A DNA stretch of 64,000 nt from Snodgrassella alvi (lineage in GTDB: Bacteria > Pseudomonadota > Gammaproteobacteria > Burkholderiales > Neisseriaceae): NCBI RefSeq assembly GCF_002777825.1, contig NZ_MEIR01000066.1, forward strand, positions 1 to 64,000, read 5' to 3'. Below are positions 1 to 9,507 of this stretch, piece after piece (position 1 is the first letter of the stretch; each line of letters begins with the position of its first letter). Made by a program: the position numbers and the translations under genes. The notes below the pieces were generated by a model, which did no database searches, was not told where the DNA came from, and saw only the letters and a program-made list of their open reading frames with translations.

Positions 1-1191
1 TTAAGCGATAACTTTAGCAACCACACCGGCACCAACTGTACGGCCACCTTCACGAATCGCAAAGCGCAAGCCTTCTTCCATCGCAATCGGATGAATCAAT
101 TCTACATCGATGGTTACGTTTTCACCTGGCATTACCATTTCCACGCCTTCTGCCAGACTTACTGCTCCAGTTACGTCAGTAGTTCGGAAATAGAATTGTG
201 GGCGGTAGTTTGCGAAGAATGGAGTATGACGACCACCTTCTTCTTTGCTCAATACGTAAACTTCTGCTTTGAATTTGGTGTGCGGGGTGATGCTGCCCGG
301 TTTTGCCAATACCTGACCGCGTTCTACTTCTTCACGTTTGGTACCACGCAACAATACACCTACGTTGTCACCTGCCTGACCTTGATCCAGCAGTTTGCGG
401 AACATTTCCACACCGGTACAGGTGGTTTTTTGGGTCTCTTTCAGACCTACAATTTCAATTTCGTCGCCTACATTGATTACACCGCGTTCTACACGACCAG
501 TAACCACGGTACCACGGCCTGAAATTGAGAATACGTCTTCAATCGGCAACAGGAATGGTTTGTCTACTGCACGTTCCGGAGTAGGAATGTAGCTGTCTAA
601 TGCATCTGCCAAAGCCATGATCGAAGCTTCACCGATGTCAGAAGTATCACCTTCCAGTGCTTTCAGTGCAGAACCTTTAATCAATGGAATGTCGTCACCC
701 GGGAATTCGTAGCTAGACAGCAGATCACGGATTTCCATTTCTACCAGTTCCAGCAACTCTTCGTCGTCTACCATGTCGCATTTGTTCATGTAAACGATGA
801 TGTAAGGTACGCCTACCTGACGAGCCAGCAGAATGTGCTCACGAGTTTGTGGCATTGGGCCGTCAGCAGCAGAAACCACCAGAATGGCGCCGTCCATCTG
901 TGCAGCACCGGTAATCATGTTTTTTACGTAGTCAGCGTGTCCCGGGCAGTCTACGTGTGCATAGTGACGCTCTGCGGTTTCGTATTCTACGTGTGAAGTA
1001 TTAATGGTAATACCACGGGCTTTTTCTTCCGGGGCATTGTCAATCTGATCGTAGGCTTTCGCTGCACCACCAAATTTTTTGGACAAAATGGTACAAATTG
1101 CAGCGGTCAGTGTGGTTTTACCATGGTCAACGTGACCGATGGTGCCAACGTTTACGTGCGGTTTGCTCCGCTCGAATTTTTCTTTAGCCAT
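1..1191 (-). CDS. tuf: Elongation factor Tu
   Basis: This 396-residue protein delivers aminoacyl-tRNA to the ribosome as a GTP complex. The sequence is full length for EF-Tu. The G1 motif GHVDHGKTT lies at about residues 19-27, DCPGH (G3) near 81-85 and NKCD (G4) near 136-139, and the beta-barrel domains 2 and 3 run to the C-terminal VVAKVIA. The ATG lies 38 bases downstream of tRNA-Thr, so the gene is the last member of a tRNA-Tyr/Gly/Thr-tuf transcript, an arrangement also known for E. coli tufB. The stop codon is the first triplet of the window, so any downstream gene (often secE-nusG) lies outside. Confidence 0.98.
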   Translation of the reverse strand: MAKEKFERSKPHVNVGTIGHVDHGKTTLTAAICTILSKKFGGAAKAYDQIDNAPEEKARGITINTSHVEYETAERHYAHVDCPGHADYVKNMITGAAQMDGAILVVSAADGPMPQTREHILLARQVGVPYIIVYMNKCDMVDDEELLELVEMEIRDLLSSYEFPGDDIPLIKGSALKALEGDTSDIGEASIMALADALDSYIPTPERAVDKPFLLPIEDVFSISGRGTVVTGRVERGVINVGDEIEIVGLKETQKTTCTGVEMFRKLLDQGQAGDNVGVLLRGTKREEVERGQVLAKPGSITPHTKFKAEVYVLSKEEGGRHTPFFANYRPQFYFRTTDVTGAVSLAEGVEMVMPGENVTIDVELIHPIAMEEGLRFAIREGGRTVGAGVVAKVIA

Positions 1192-1229
1192 GGCTACTTC
1201 CTATCTAAAGATGATTAGTTTAATTCAGG

Positions 1230-1305
1230 TGGTGCCCATGGACAGAATTGAACTGTCGGCCTCTCCCTTACCAAGGGAGTGCTCTACCCCTGAGCTACAT
1301 GGGCA
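1230..1305 (-). tRNA. tRNA-Thr (anticodon GGT)
   Basis: Read on the minus strand, this 76-base segment folds as a cloverleaf with the anticodon loop TTGGTAA between CTCCC and GGGAG, giving anticodon GGT. The T-arm GTTCAATTC is present and CCA is encoded at 1230-1232. It is the tRNA closest to tuf. Confidence 0.96.
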
Positions 1306-1325
1306 TACGGCGGTATTTACATATC

Positions 1326-1399
1326 TGGAGCGGGTGAAGGGAATCGAACCCTCACCGTAAGCTTGGAAGGCTTCTGCTCTACCATTGAGCTACACCCGC
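1326..1399 (-). tRNA. tRNA-Gly (anticodon TCC)
   Basis: The minus strand starts GCGGGTGTAGC and has anticodon loop CTTCCAA, a GTTCGATTC T-arm and encoded CCA at 1326-1328. It is 74 bases long and is the middle tRNA of the tRNA-tuf operon. Confidence 0.96.
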
Positions 1400-1438
1400 G
1401 TACTTACTTAAAAACTACTCCAAGTAAGATTGGAATTT

Positions 1439-1522
1439 TGGTGGAGGGAGAAGGATTCGAACCTTCGAAGCTTTCGCAACAGATTTACAGTCTGCCCCCT
1501 TTGGCCGCTCGGGAATCCCTCC
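1439..1522 (-). tRNA. tRNA-Tyr (anticodon GTA)
   Basis: This class II tRNA is read on the minus strand. It begins GGAGGGATTCCC, carries anticodon GTA within CAGACTGTAAATCTG, and has the long variable arm expected for tRNA-Tyr. CCA is encoded at 1439-1441. It is the first gene after the operon promoter. Confidence 0.96.
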
Positions 1523-1535
1523 AAAAGAGAACGGC

Positions 1536-1564
1536 ATGATAATGTTCATTTGCATCTTCGTCAA
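1536..1564 (-). promoter_or_regulatory. Sigma70 promoter of the tRNA-tuf operon
   Basis: On the minus strand a -35 TTGACG (1559-1564) is followed by exactly 17 bases and a -10 TATCAT (1536-1541), each one mismatch from consensus. The -10 is followed by GCCG. Such a GC-rich discriminator is typical of stable-RNA promoters under stringent control. The tRNA-Tyr 5' end is 14 bases further on. Confidence 0.85.
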
Positions 1565-1634
1565 GTCTATTGAGCAATTTTTTTTGCCCAAAATAATAAT
1601 TAACTGTTTCAAATGCATTTCAGCCGCAATAAAT

Positions 1635-1898
<264 letters not shown>

Positions 1899-1934
1899 TT
1901 ATCGTTAAATTTAACTCAAAACCATTGGGCGCGG

Positions 1935-1943
1935 ATTATAGCA
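1935..1943 (-). promoter_or_regulatory. Extended -10 promoter of the ferredoxin gene
   Basis: On the minus strand the sequence TGCTATAAT gives a perfect -10 hexamer (1935-1940) with the TGn extension. No good -35 is visible 17 bases upstream, as expected for an extended -10 promoter. It lies about 45 bases upstream of the ATG. Confidence 0.6.
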
Positions 1944-1987
1944 TTATTTTGCCTCTACCCCGGTTAGCGGCTATCTGTTTTTGCCAT

Positions 1988-2551
1988 CTATTCGTTGCGG
2001 TAAGTTAATAATTCAAAACAGCTTATACCTGACTTTCCCTCTCGCAGCAGCTGCCAGCCTAATGGCAATGTGGGTAATGTATTGCTTTCCAAATAGACAC
2101 GTGCCTGTGGCTGCAGATGTGGGACAATGGCGTCTAAGAGCTCATGCCATTGCTGCCAGACATAAGGCGGATCAAGAAACACTACGTCAAAATGCTGGCG
2201 GTTATTCGCGAGAAAACTCTGTGCATCAGTACAGATGAGCTCTACCTGGCTAAAATTCAATTGTTGCAGATTGTTTTTTATTGCTGTAGCCACCTGACGA
2301 TTTTTTTCTATCAGGGTAACTGTTCTGGCTCTTCTGGAAGCAGCTTCCAGTCCCATCACTCCGCTACCGGCAAAAAGATCCAGTACAGTCATACCAGTTA
2401 AGTCCTGCCCTAGCCAGTTAAACAGACGTTCACGCACACTATCGGCAGTTGGGCGCAAGCCATCAGCAGTCGGAAAGGTTAATTTACGACCCCGGTGTGT
2501 GCCACCAATGATACGCACTTGATTGCGATGCTGTTGCTGTACTTTTGCCAC
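1988..2551 (-). CDS. rsmD: 16S rRNA (guanine966-N2)-methyltransferase RsmD
   Basis: This enzyme methylates N2 of G966 in 16S rRNA using S-adenosylmethionine. The 187-residue protein has the N-terminal RIIGGTHRGRKL signature, the SAM-binding VLDLFAGSGVMGLEA motif (about residues 54-68) and the catalytic LDPPY motif of N2-guanine methyltransferases (about 125-129). The start codon is GTG, with GGAG roughly ten bases upstream. It follows topA on the same strand after the topA terminator. Confidence 0.93.
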   Translation of the reverse strand: MAKVQQQHRNQVRIIGGTHRGRKLTFPTADGLRPTADSVRERLFNWLGQDLTGMTVLDLFAGSGVMGLEAASRRARTVTLIEKNRQVATAIKNNLQQLNFSQVELICTDAQSFLANNRQHFDVVFLDPPYVWQQWHELLDAIVPHLQPQARVYLESNTLPTLPLGWQLLREGKSGISCFELLTYRNE

Positions 2552-2565
2552 GTGAGTTTACTCCG

Positions 2566-2598
2566 ATAAAAAAGACTTTCAGGCATTCTGAAAGTCTT
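2566..2598 (-). terminator. Rho-independent terminator of topA
   Basis: An 11-bp stem AAGACTTTCAG / CTGAAAGTCTT (2572-2582 with 2588-2598) encloses the loop GCATT. On the minus strand it is followed by a run of T, matching the end of topA transcription just before rsmD. Confidence 0.75.
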
Positions 2599-2628
2599 GA
2601 TAAACTTAATTACTTTGAGGTGCCTTTT

Positions 2629-4923
2629 TTATTCTTTTGGTGCAGGCGGTTCAATTTGTTCCGTATAACCACATTCTTTTTGTGGACACACTTTTTCGGT
2701 GCCGCGCCGCTTGGTGGTTTTGATGGTTAATATTGGCCAACTACATTGCGGACAGTGCTCATTAATTGGTGGATTCCACACAGCATAGTCACAATCCGGA
2801 TAGGTGTTACAACTATAAAATAGCTTTCCATAGCGGCTTTTACGCTCAATAAGATTGCCTTTATGGCATTTCGGACATTCAATGCCGGTATCTTTGGGTT
2901 TTTCCAGTGGCTCAATATATTTACATTTGGGATAATTGGCACAACCAATAAACTTGCCATAACGTCCGCGCTTGTAAACCAGCTGTCCTTCACACTTCGG
3001 ACAGTTGCGCCCTTCTACTACGGTAGGCTCTTCTGCCGCCTTGGCCGCTTCTTCGGCAGTTTCATTAACGTTACGGGTGTAGTCGCACTCTGGGTAGCCG
3101 CTACATGCTATAAAACGACCTCGTTTACCAAATTTAATCTGTAATTGATGTGTACTACATTTCGGGCAGATTTCATCCAGATTTTCGGCGGTTAGCTCTG
3201 CACGCGGAATATCTTCCTTGGCCTTGATTTCTTTATCAAAGCCTTTCCAGAATTGTTGCATTACTGGCTTCCATTCCCGTTTGCCGCCGGCAATGTCATC
3301 CAACTGGTTTTCCAGTCTGGCAGTAAAATTGTAATCTACATACTGGCCGAAATGCTCAGTCAGGAATTTGTTGACTACTTCACCGGTATCAGTAGGCAGA
3401 AAACGCTTCTGTTCCAGAGTAACGTATTCACGTTCTTTCAGTGTGGAAATAATACTGGCATAGGTTGATGGCCGGCCGATACCATATTCTTCCAGTGCTT
3501 TAACCAGACTTGCTTCAGAGTAACGTGGTGGTGGCTGGGTAAAATGCTGTTCGCCAAAAATTCTGTCGACCGGCAGATTGTCGCCTTCATGCAGTTCTGG
3601 CAGTTTTTTGGCATTTTCTTCATCTTCGCTGTCGTCCACTCCTTCTTCATATACGCTGAGAAAACCGGCAAAAGTCTGTACCTGTCCGGTTACTCGGAAG
3701 ATACCTTTACCAACAACAATATCGACGCTGGTAGTATCAAAACGGGCAGGCGCCATTTGGCAGGCCACTGCACGCTGCCAGATCATCTGATACAGGCGAA
3801 ACTGGTCAGCAGTCAGGAAAGGTTTTACTTCTTCTGGCGTACGATAGACTGAGGTTGGGCGAATAGCTTCGTGCGCTTCCTGTGCATTTTTGGATTTGGT
3901 TTTGTAAATCTTCGGTGCAGATGGCAGATATTCACTGCCAATTTTATTGTCAATATAATGGCGTATTTCAATTACAGCATCGTCGGACAGGCTAACTGAG
4001 TCGGTACGCATGTAGGTAATCAACCCCACCGCACCCTGTCCGACATCCACACCTTCATACAATTGCTGGGCTGTACGCATGGTACGGTCTGTGGTCATGC
4101 TCAGTTTGCGTACTGCTTCCTGTTGCATGGTTGAAGTGGTAAAAGGAGCAGCAGGGTTACGGCTGCGCTTTTTCTTTTCCACTTTGGACACATGTGCCTG
4201 CTGGCCGGCCAATGCGTTTACAATTTCCTGCTGTTGCGCTTCATCCGGAATATCAAATTGTTCCAGTTTCTGCCCTTGCCAGTGGGTTAATTTGGCGGTA
4301 AATTTAGTACGCGCCTTATGGCTGTCCAGATGTACTGTCCAGTATTCCTGAGCATTAAATTCGCGGATTTCCTGCTCACGCTCACAAATCATGCGTAATG
4401 CCGGACTTTGCACTCTGCCAGCAGATAAACCCCGGCGAATTTTTTTCCATAATAGTGGCGACAGATTAAAGCCAACCAGATAATCCAGTGCTCGTCGTGT
4501 CTGTTGCGCATCTACCAGTGTTTGCGACAGTTCACGCGGATGAGCAACTGCCTCCAGCACGGCTTTTTTGGTTACTTCATGGAATACTACCCGCTTTGGA
4601 TGCAGGTTTTTCAACCCACGCTTGGATTTGAGTATTTCCTGTAAATGCCAGGAAATGGCTTCACCTTCCCTATCTGGGTCGGTAGCCAGATACAGTGCAT
4701 CTGCTTCTTTGGCCGCAGCAACAATGGCATCCAGATGTTTGGCATTGCGGCTGACAAGCTGATATTTCATGGCAAAGTCATTTTCTGGATCCACGGCACC
4801 ACTTTTGGGCACCAGATCGCGCACATGGCCATAAGAAGCCAGAATTTCAAAATCGCTGCCTAAATATTTTTTCAGCGTTTTGGCTTTAGATGGAGATTCA
4901 ACAATCAACAGGTTTTTTGCCAT
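2629..4923 (-). CDS. topA: DNA topoisomerase I
   Basis: This type IA topoisomerase relaxes negative supercoils. The 764-residue protein has an N-terminal TOPRIM domain (LLIVESPSKAKT at the start, acidic TDPDREGE at 81-88) and the catalytic Tyr304 in LITYMRTDS. The C-terminal quarter carries zinc ribbons: CPKC pairs near residues 590, 650 and 690, and a final CPQC...C ribbon before the proline-rich end. It is full length. The ATG is well separated from smg upstream by a terminator, so topA probably has its own promoter. Confidence 0.97.
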   Translation of the reverse strand: MAKNLLIVESPSKAKTLKKYLGSDFEILASYGHVRDLVPKSGAVDPENDFAMKYQLVSRNAKHLDAIVAAAKEADALYLATDPDREGEAISWHLQEILKSKRGLKNLHPKRVVFHEVTKKAVLEAVAHPRELSQTLVDAQQTRRALDYLVGFNLSPLLWKKIRRGLSAGRVQSPALRMICEREQEIREFNAQEYWTVHLDSHKARTKFTAKLTHWQGQKLEQFDIPDEAQQQEIVNALAGQQAHVSKVEKKKRSRNPAAPFTTSTMQQEAVRKLSMTTDRTMRTAQQLYEGVDVGQGAVGLITYMRTDSVSLSDDAVIEIRHYIDNKIGSEYLPSAPKIYKTKSKNAQEAHEAIRPTSVYRTPEEVKPFLTADQFRLYQMIWQRAVACQMAPARFDTTSVDIVVGKGIFRVTGQVQTFAGFLSVYEEGVDDSEDEENAKKLPELHEGDNLPVDRIFGEQHFTQPPPRYSEASLVKALEEYGIGRPSTYASIISTLKEREYVTLEQKRFLPTDTGEVVNKFLTEHFGQYVDYNFTARLENQLDDIAGGKREWKPVMQQFWKGFDKEIKAKEDIPRAELTAENLDEICPKCSTHQLQIKFGKRGRFIACSGYPECDYTRNVNETAEEAAKAAEEPTVVEGRNCPKCEGQLVYKRGRYGKFIGCANYPKCKYIEPLEKPKDTGIECPKCHKGNLIERKSRYGKLFYSCNTYPDCDYAVWNPPINEHCPQCSWPILTIKTTKRRGTEKVCPQKECGYTEQIEPPAPKE

Positions 4924-5004
4924 TCGTTCAGGCTCACATTCGTAATTTAAGTATTTGTGATATGTTGTTAGTCTGGTTTATTCTAATAAATACGCTTGGA
5001 CAAA

Positions 5005-5041
5005 GCAAAAAGCTTTCAGACATGCTGACTGAAAGCTTTCA
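5005..5041 (-). terminator. Rho-independent terminator of smg
   Basis: The 11-bp stem AAAGCTTTCAG / CTGAAAGCTTT (5009-5019 with 5029-5039) is followed on the minus strand by T residues. It sits 25 bases beyond the smg stop and separates dprA-smg from topA. Confidence 0.75.
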
Positions 5042-5064
5042 AAACTGTATCGCTGTCAGTAATT

Positions 5065-5523
5065 TTACTGCATTATGGCCTCACCATTAAGTGCAGCCAT
5101 TAATTCATCGCCGATTAGTACCGGTAATTCTGAACGATGTGCCCATAATACCAACAAAGCTAACACTTTGGCATGGTCTACCGTGATGTCTTCGTAAGGT
5201 AAGTTCATCAGGGCGTTGAGTACAAATTCGCGCTGCTCTGGCTTTAGTGCGCCATTCTGCTCCAGAAAATGTATCAGACCACGTACATCCAGAGGCAGTG
5301 CATCCAGTTCTTCACTATTGTAAATGCGTGTCCCTGTACTGCTGCGTAATATTTCTGCCGGAATCACTGGTTCAAAACGCAAATAATCCAGACACGATAA
5401 TGCATCACCAATTTCTTCATCATTGAAACCTACTTCTTCCAGCAGTGCACCCAGATCTTTACGCGGAGGGAATGCATCAACGTCTTGAAAGTGCTCAATC
5501 AAAAACGCTATTACATCAATCAT
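5065..5523 (-). CDS. smg: Smg (DUF494) family protein
   Basis: This 152-residue acidic cytosolic protein of the Smg/DUF494 family usually neighbours dprA and topA, as here; its biochemical role is not established. The family signature is seen in MIDVIAFLIEHFQD at the N-terminus and in the aliphatic C-terminal half. I chose the ATG at 5523 because AAAGGA lies a proper distance upstream. A longer reading from a TTG at 5538 would overlap that ribosome binding site. It starts 11 bases after the dprA stop, so the two are probably co-transcribed. Confidence 0.88.
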   Translation of the reverse strand: MIDVIAFLIEHFQDVDAFPPRKDLGALLEEVGFNDEEIGDALSCLDYLRFEPVIPAEILRSSTGTRIYNSEELDALPLDVRGLIHFLEQNGALKPEQREFVLNALMNLPYEDITVDHAKVLALLVLWAHRSELPVLIGDELMAALNGEAIMQ

Positions 5524-5534
5524 CTGCTTTCCTT

Positions 5535-6716
5535 TCAAGATTTAATGCGTTGATAACAACCGCCCGGCAGGGCAGTAATCCAGCCACTAAGTTCCAGTGC
5601 TACCAGATGAGCATACACATCTGTTGCAGCCATGCCAAGCGTTGTAACCAGTGTGTCCGGGTGAACCACACTGTAACCCAGTCCAGCCAGAATTTGCTGT
5701 TCCATCGGGCTAAGTGCAGATACAGGCGCACTGACCAATGATAAATCTTCAGAATTACCAATGCTTGAGGATGGCGTACTGATTGGGGATACTTGTTGGG
5801 TAGATTGGCTGCTATATGATTGCAAATGCGGTTTTTGCAAGAGTAAAGGGCATTCCTGAAGAATATCCTCCAGATTTTCTACCAGTCGGGCTCCCTGTTT
5901 AATCAGTGCGTGACAGCCTTTACTTAAAGGATTATCAATCGAGCCCGGTATCGCCATGACCTCCCGACCTATTTCACCCGCCAGACGTGCGGTAATTAAT
6001 GAACCCGATTCGGTTGCAGCCTCTATTACTAGCGTACCCTGACTAAGTGCCGCAATCAAGCGATTGCGCCGGGGAAAATTACCGGCCAGAGAACGAGTAC
6101 CTAACGGAAATTCAGAAATAATGCAGCCATGTGCAGCAATCTGTGCAGCCAGAGCCTTGTTGCGTGCCGGATACACACGGTCAATTCCAGTACCCCAGAC
6201 AGCAATGGTGCTCCCTGTACTCAACAATGCACCCTGATGGGCAGCAGTATCAATACCATCAGCCATTCCGGAGATAATAGTAATTCCCTTTTGTGCTAGT
6301 GCTTTGGCAAAATCACGGGCGATGCGCATTGCCTGTGGTGTTGCATGGCGGCTGCCCACTATGGCTAGTGATGGCTGGTGCAGGCATTGGCTGTTGCCAC
6401 GGATAAATAATAATGGCGGTGGTGTCAGTCCTTCAGTTAGCAGTGGCGGATAATCATTATCGGTTAGTAATAACAGCCGGGCATTGGCATGAGATTGCTC
6501 CCATGTCAGGGCGGCTTCTGCAGCCTGTCTGGCCTCGTCACTACGCCAGTACCGGCTAGCCTGCGTGCGAAGCAGGAAAGGTTTAATTTCAGCAATCCTT
6601 GCAGACAATATGGCTTGTGCTGAACCAAAATGGCTCAGTAGGCGCAGAAATGTTTCGCTGCCGATATATGGAGTTAAAGCCAGCTCAATCCATGCGCAGC
6701 GCTCTTGCTCATTCAT
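5535..6716 (-). CDS. dprA: DNA processing protein DprA
   Basis: DprA binds incoming single-stranded DNA during natural transformation and loads RecA. The 393-residue protein has a helical N-terminal SAM-like region and a central Rossmann-type domain with AIVGSRHATPQA and IISGMADGIDTAAHQGAL. The family glycine- and serine-rich loop SEFPLGTRSL precedes the FPRRNRLIAALS motif. After a low-complexity Ser/Thr linker (about 300-325) comes a C-terminal winged-helix domain. All expected segments are present. With the pilus genes in this window it supports natural competence. Confidence 0.95.
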   Translation of the reverse strand: MNEQERCAWIELALTPYIGSETFLRLLSHFGSAQAILSARIAEIKPFLLRTQASRYWRSDEARQAAEAALTWEQSHANARLLLLTDNDYPPLLTEGLTPPPLLFIRGNSQCLHQPSLAIVGSRHATPQAMRIARDFAKALAQKGITIISGMADGIDTAAHQGALLSTGSTIAVWGTGIDRVYPARNKALAAQIAAHGCIISEFPLGTRSLAGNFPRRNRLIAALSQGTLVIEAATESGSLITARLAGEIGREVMAIPGSIDNPLSKGCHALIKQGARLVENLEDILQECPLLLQKPHLQSYSSQSTQQVSPISTPSSSIGNSEDLSLVSAPVSALSPMEQQILAGLGYSVVHPDTLVTTLGMAATDVYAHLVALELSGWITALPGGCYQRIKS

Positions 6717-7072
6717 TTACATTATCTTTACATTAAATATTTTATTAATTATGACAAAAGTAAGTTTATAGAACAATTGATTATTTAAATATAGTGCCAG
6801 GATATTATTTATATTAAATATAATCATCACTTTATACAAAATAAATTATTAATTTATTTAATTATTATGAATTCTAATTTATTTTTCAAATCGAAATTAA
6901 AATTTTTTTATTTGAAATAAAAATTAAAGATTTGCTATGCCAGCTACAATAAATATAAAAATATATAAATTTGTGTTTGTTTTAGTAAAAATATATATGT
7001 ATACTTAATCATGTGAACACCACGGTAATTTGATGATGTTTAGACTTCGGGATAAGAATCAAAGGTATATAT
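6717..7072. other. AT-rich intergenic region between divergent dprA and DUF2071-like gene
   Basis: About 356 bases of very AT-rich sequence hold both 5' regions. I see an AAAGG ribosome binding site at 7061-7065 for the plus-strand gene but no clear -35/-10 pair, no RNA gene and no remnant of a coding sequence. Confidence 0.6.
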
Positions 7073-7858
7073 ATGCTAGCATCACTTAAATTCAAGGATT
7101 TTCTGCATCCACGCCCGACACCATCTGGAATTGATGTGGATTGTAAGTTGAAACATTTTGCCATTATTACTTATGCAATTGATGCACATAAGTTTGCCGG
7201 ATTATTTCCGCCACGTTTTCAGCTTGATAGTGTCATGATTGATGGTCAGGAAAAAGGTTTGTTATCGGTGGTGCCATTTATGGATGTGGATTTTACCTCG
7301 GCAGTTTATCCATTTCCTGTTTTCACCATGGGACAAACTAATTATCGGATTTATATCATTGATACCACTACTGGGGAACGCTGTGTCTGGTTTTTGGGCA
7401 CAACCTTGGATTCGTGGACTATTATGGTACCGCGCCATGTGTGGAAGCTACCGTGGCACCCAGGCAAAATGAGTTTTAATTGTGACTTTGACCAGCATTC
7501 TGGCTGCTACCGGCACTATGAAATGCATACACAGGCAAATTGGGCACCCGCTCAGGTACAATTAAGCCAGCAGCCTGATCAGGAATTTCATTTTCAGGGT
7601 TTTCCTGATAGCGAAACAGCACTGGTTTATTTGACTCACCCGCTAGCGGGTTTTTATTACCGCCGCAATGGTAAATTGGGAACTTACCGGGTTTGGCATG
7701 ATCGTCTAGACGTTAGACCAGCCAAACTTGAATCGGCGCGATTTGGTTTGCTAAGCCGAATGAAACTGGTTAATGAAGATGAACAACAACACCCGTATAG
7801 TGTGCTGCTTCAACCGATTAATGAATTCACAATTTATCTGCCACCTACTACCTTATAG
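7073..7858 (+). CDS. DUF2071 (YqjF-like) family protein
   Basis: This 261-residue cytosolic protein resembles the DUF2071/YqjF group, which has an acetoacetate-decarboxylase-like fold and no agreed function. Matching features are the segment LFPPRFQLD near the N-terminus, GLLSVVPFMDVDF (about 62-74), the NYRIYI strand and the FLGTTLDSW stretch followed by basic and aromatic residues. No signal peptide or membrane helix is visible. The ATG has AAAGG seven bases upstream. It stands alone between divergent dprA and convergent ruvC. The family assignment is by pattern and moderately sure. Confidence 0.6.
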   Translation: MLASLKFKDFLHPRPTPSGIDVDCKLKHFAIITYAIDAHKFAGLFPPRFQLDSVMIDGQEKGLLSVVPFMDVDFTSAVYPFPVFTMGQTNYRIYIIDTTTGERCVWFLGTTLDSWTIMVPRHVWKLPWHPGKMSFNCDFDQHSGCYRHYEMHTQANWAPAQVQLSQQPDQEFHFQGFPDSETALVYLTHPLAGFYYRRNGKLGTYRVWHDRLDVRPAKLESARFGLLSRMKLVNEDEQQHPYSVLLQPINEFTIYLPPTTL

Positions 7859-7992
7859 GTTTAAGACATACAGTAATTGGGATTGATTATTATCTTGTCT
7901 TTTCGGAGCAAAGGTCAGGCAGAATGATTAATTTTGCCAAATACGCAGACTAACCGCCTTAAAGCGGTGGGATGTTGTGTCGTTCACAGGAT

Positions 7993-8544
7993 TTAACGGA
8001 AGCGACCGGATTTAATGGTTAGCCCCTGCTGAATTCTGGAGGCAAGGCTGTAATTGCGTAATGCATGAGTTAGTGCAACAGCCAGCGCATCCGCAGCATC
8101 AGCCTGCGGTGTACCAGACAGGGACAGCATTTGTACCACCATATGCTGTACCTGTTCTTTGGCCGCTTTACCCTGCCCCACTACTGCCTGCTTTACTTGC
8201 AGGGCAGTGTATTCAAATACCGGTAATTCGCCCAGTGTCAGTGCGGCTATTGCCGCGCCCCGCGCCTGTCCCAATACGAGTGTAGCCGCCGGATTAACAT
8301 TGACAAATACCTGTTCTATAGCTGTTTGCGTAGGTTGATAGGTGGATATAACTTCTTGTAAATTGCGCACAATCACTCGGATACGCTCAGCTAAAGTAGC
8401 ACCCGTAACAGTTTTAATACAGCCAGAGGCAACGTAGATGTGCTGGCGGCCAATGACATCAATAACCCCAAAACCGGTAACACGACTCCCGGGATCGACA
8501 CCTAAAATACGGATAGTGGTTTGCTCAGACTGCTGTGTTTGCAT
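7993..8544 (-). CDS. ruvC: Holliday junction resolvase RuvC
   Basis: RuvC nicks Holliday junctions in concert with RuvAB. The 183-residue protein begins its catalytic fold with [17 protein letters not shown] (first acidic residue). [24 protein letters not shown] carries the second acidic residue and the DNA-binding helix, and [13 protein letters not shown] carries the last pair of aspartates. The length is normal, with a short basic tail. ruvA and ruvB are not adjacent. The ATG is at 8544. Confidence 0.95.
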   Translation of the reverse strand: MQTQQSEQTTIRILGVDPGSRVTGFGVIDVIGRQHIYVASGCIKTVTGATLAERIRVIVRNLQEVISTYQPTQTAIEQVFVNVNPAATLVLGQARGAAIAALTLGELPVFEYTALQVKQAVVGQGKAAKEQVQHMVVQMLSLSGTPQADAADALAVALTHALRNYSLASRIQQGLTIKSGRFR

Positions 8545-8670
8545 ACTTATACTACTGCTTAATCACGGAAAAACAAGGATTAGTACTGGCAGGAAAATCA
8601 AATATCCTGTAAAAACGAATATCCGCCAGTTGAATAAGCAATGTTACCGTATATTGGATAGACCTGTTAA

Positions 8671-9381
<711 letters not shown>

Positions 9382-9435
9382 TTACTATTCCGTGATACAG
9401 TTCACAGGCTGGATGATACACAGCCTATAATACAA

Positions 9436-9460
9436 CAGGCAAAGCTGGTTGCTTTGCCTG
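9436..9460 (-). terminator. Possible terminator after pilU
   Basis: A 10-bp stem CAGGCAAAGC / GCTTTGCCTG with loop TGGTT lies about 50 bases beyond the pilU stop. The T-tract on the minus strand is poor, so it may terminate weakly. Confidence 0.4.
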
Positions 9461-9507
9461 AATAAAATCGTAAGATTAACAAAAAAATTAACTGGATTTA
9501 TATCAAT

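Noticed and set aside
91-592. Open frames on the plus strand across tuf
   Set aside because: They are antisense to a highly conserved gene, have no ribosome binding site and no protein-like pattern.
7953-7968. ACCGC / GCGGT inverted repeat between the DUF2071-like gene and ruvC
   Set aside because: The stem is only five bases with no T tract, too weak to call a terminator.
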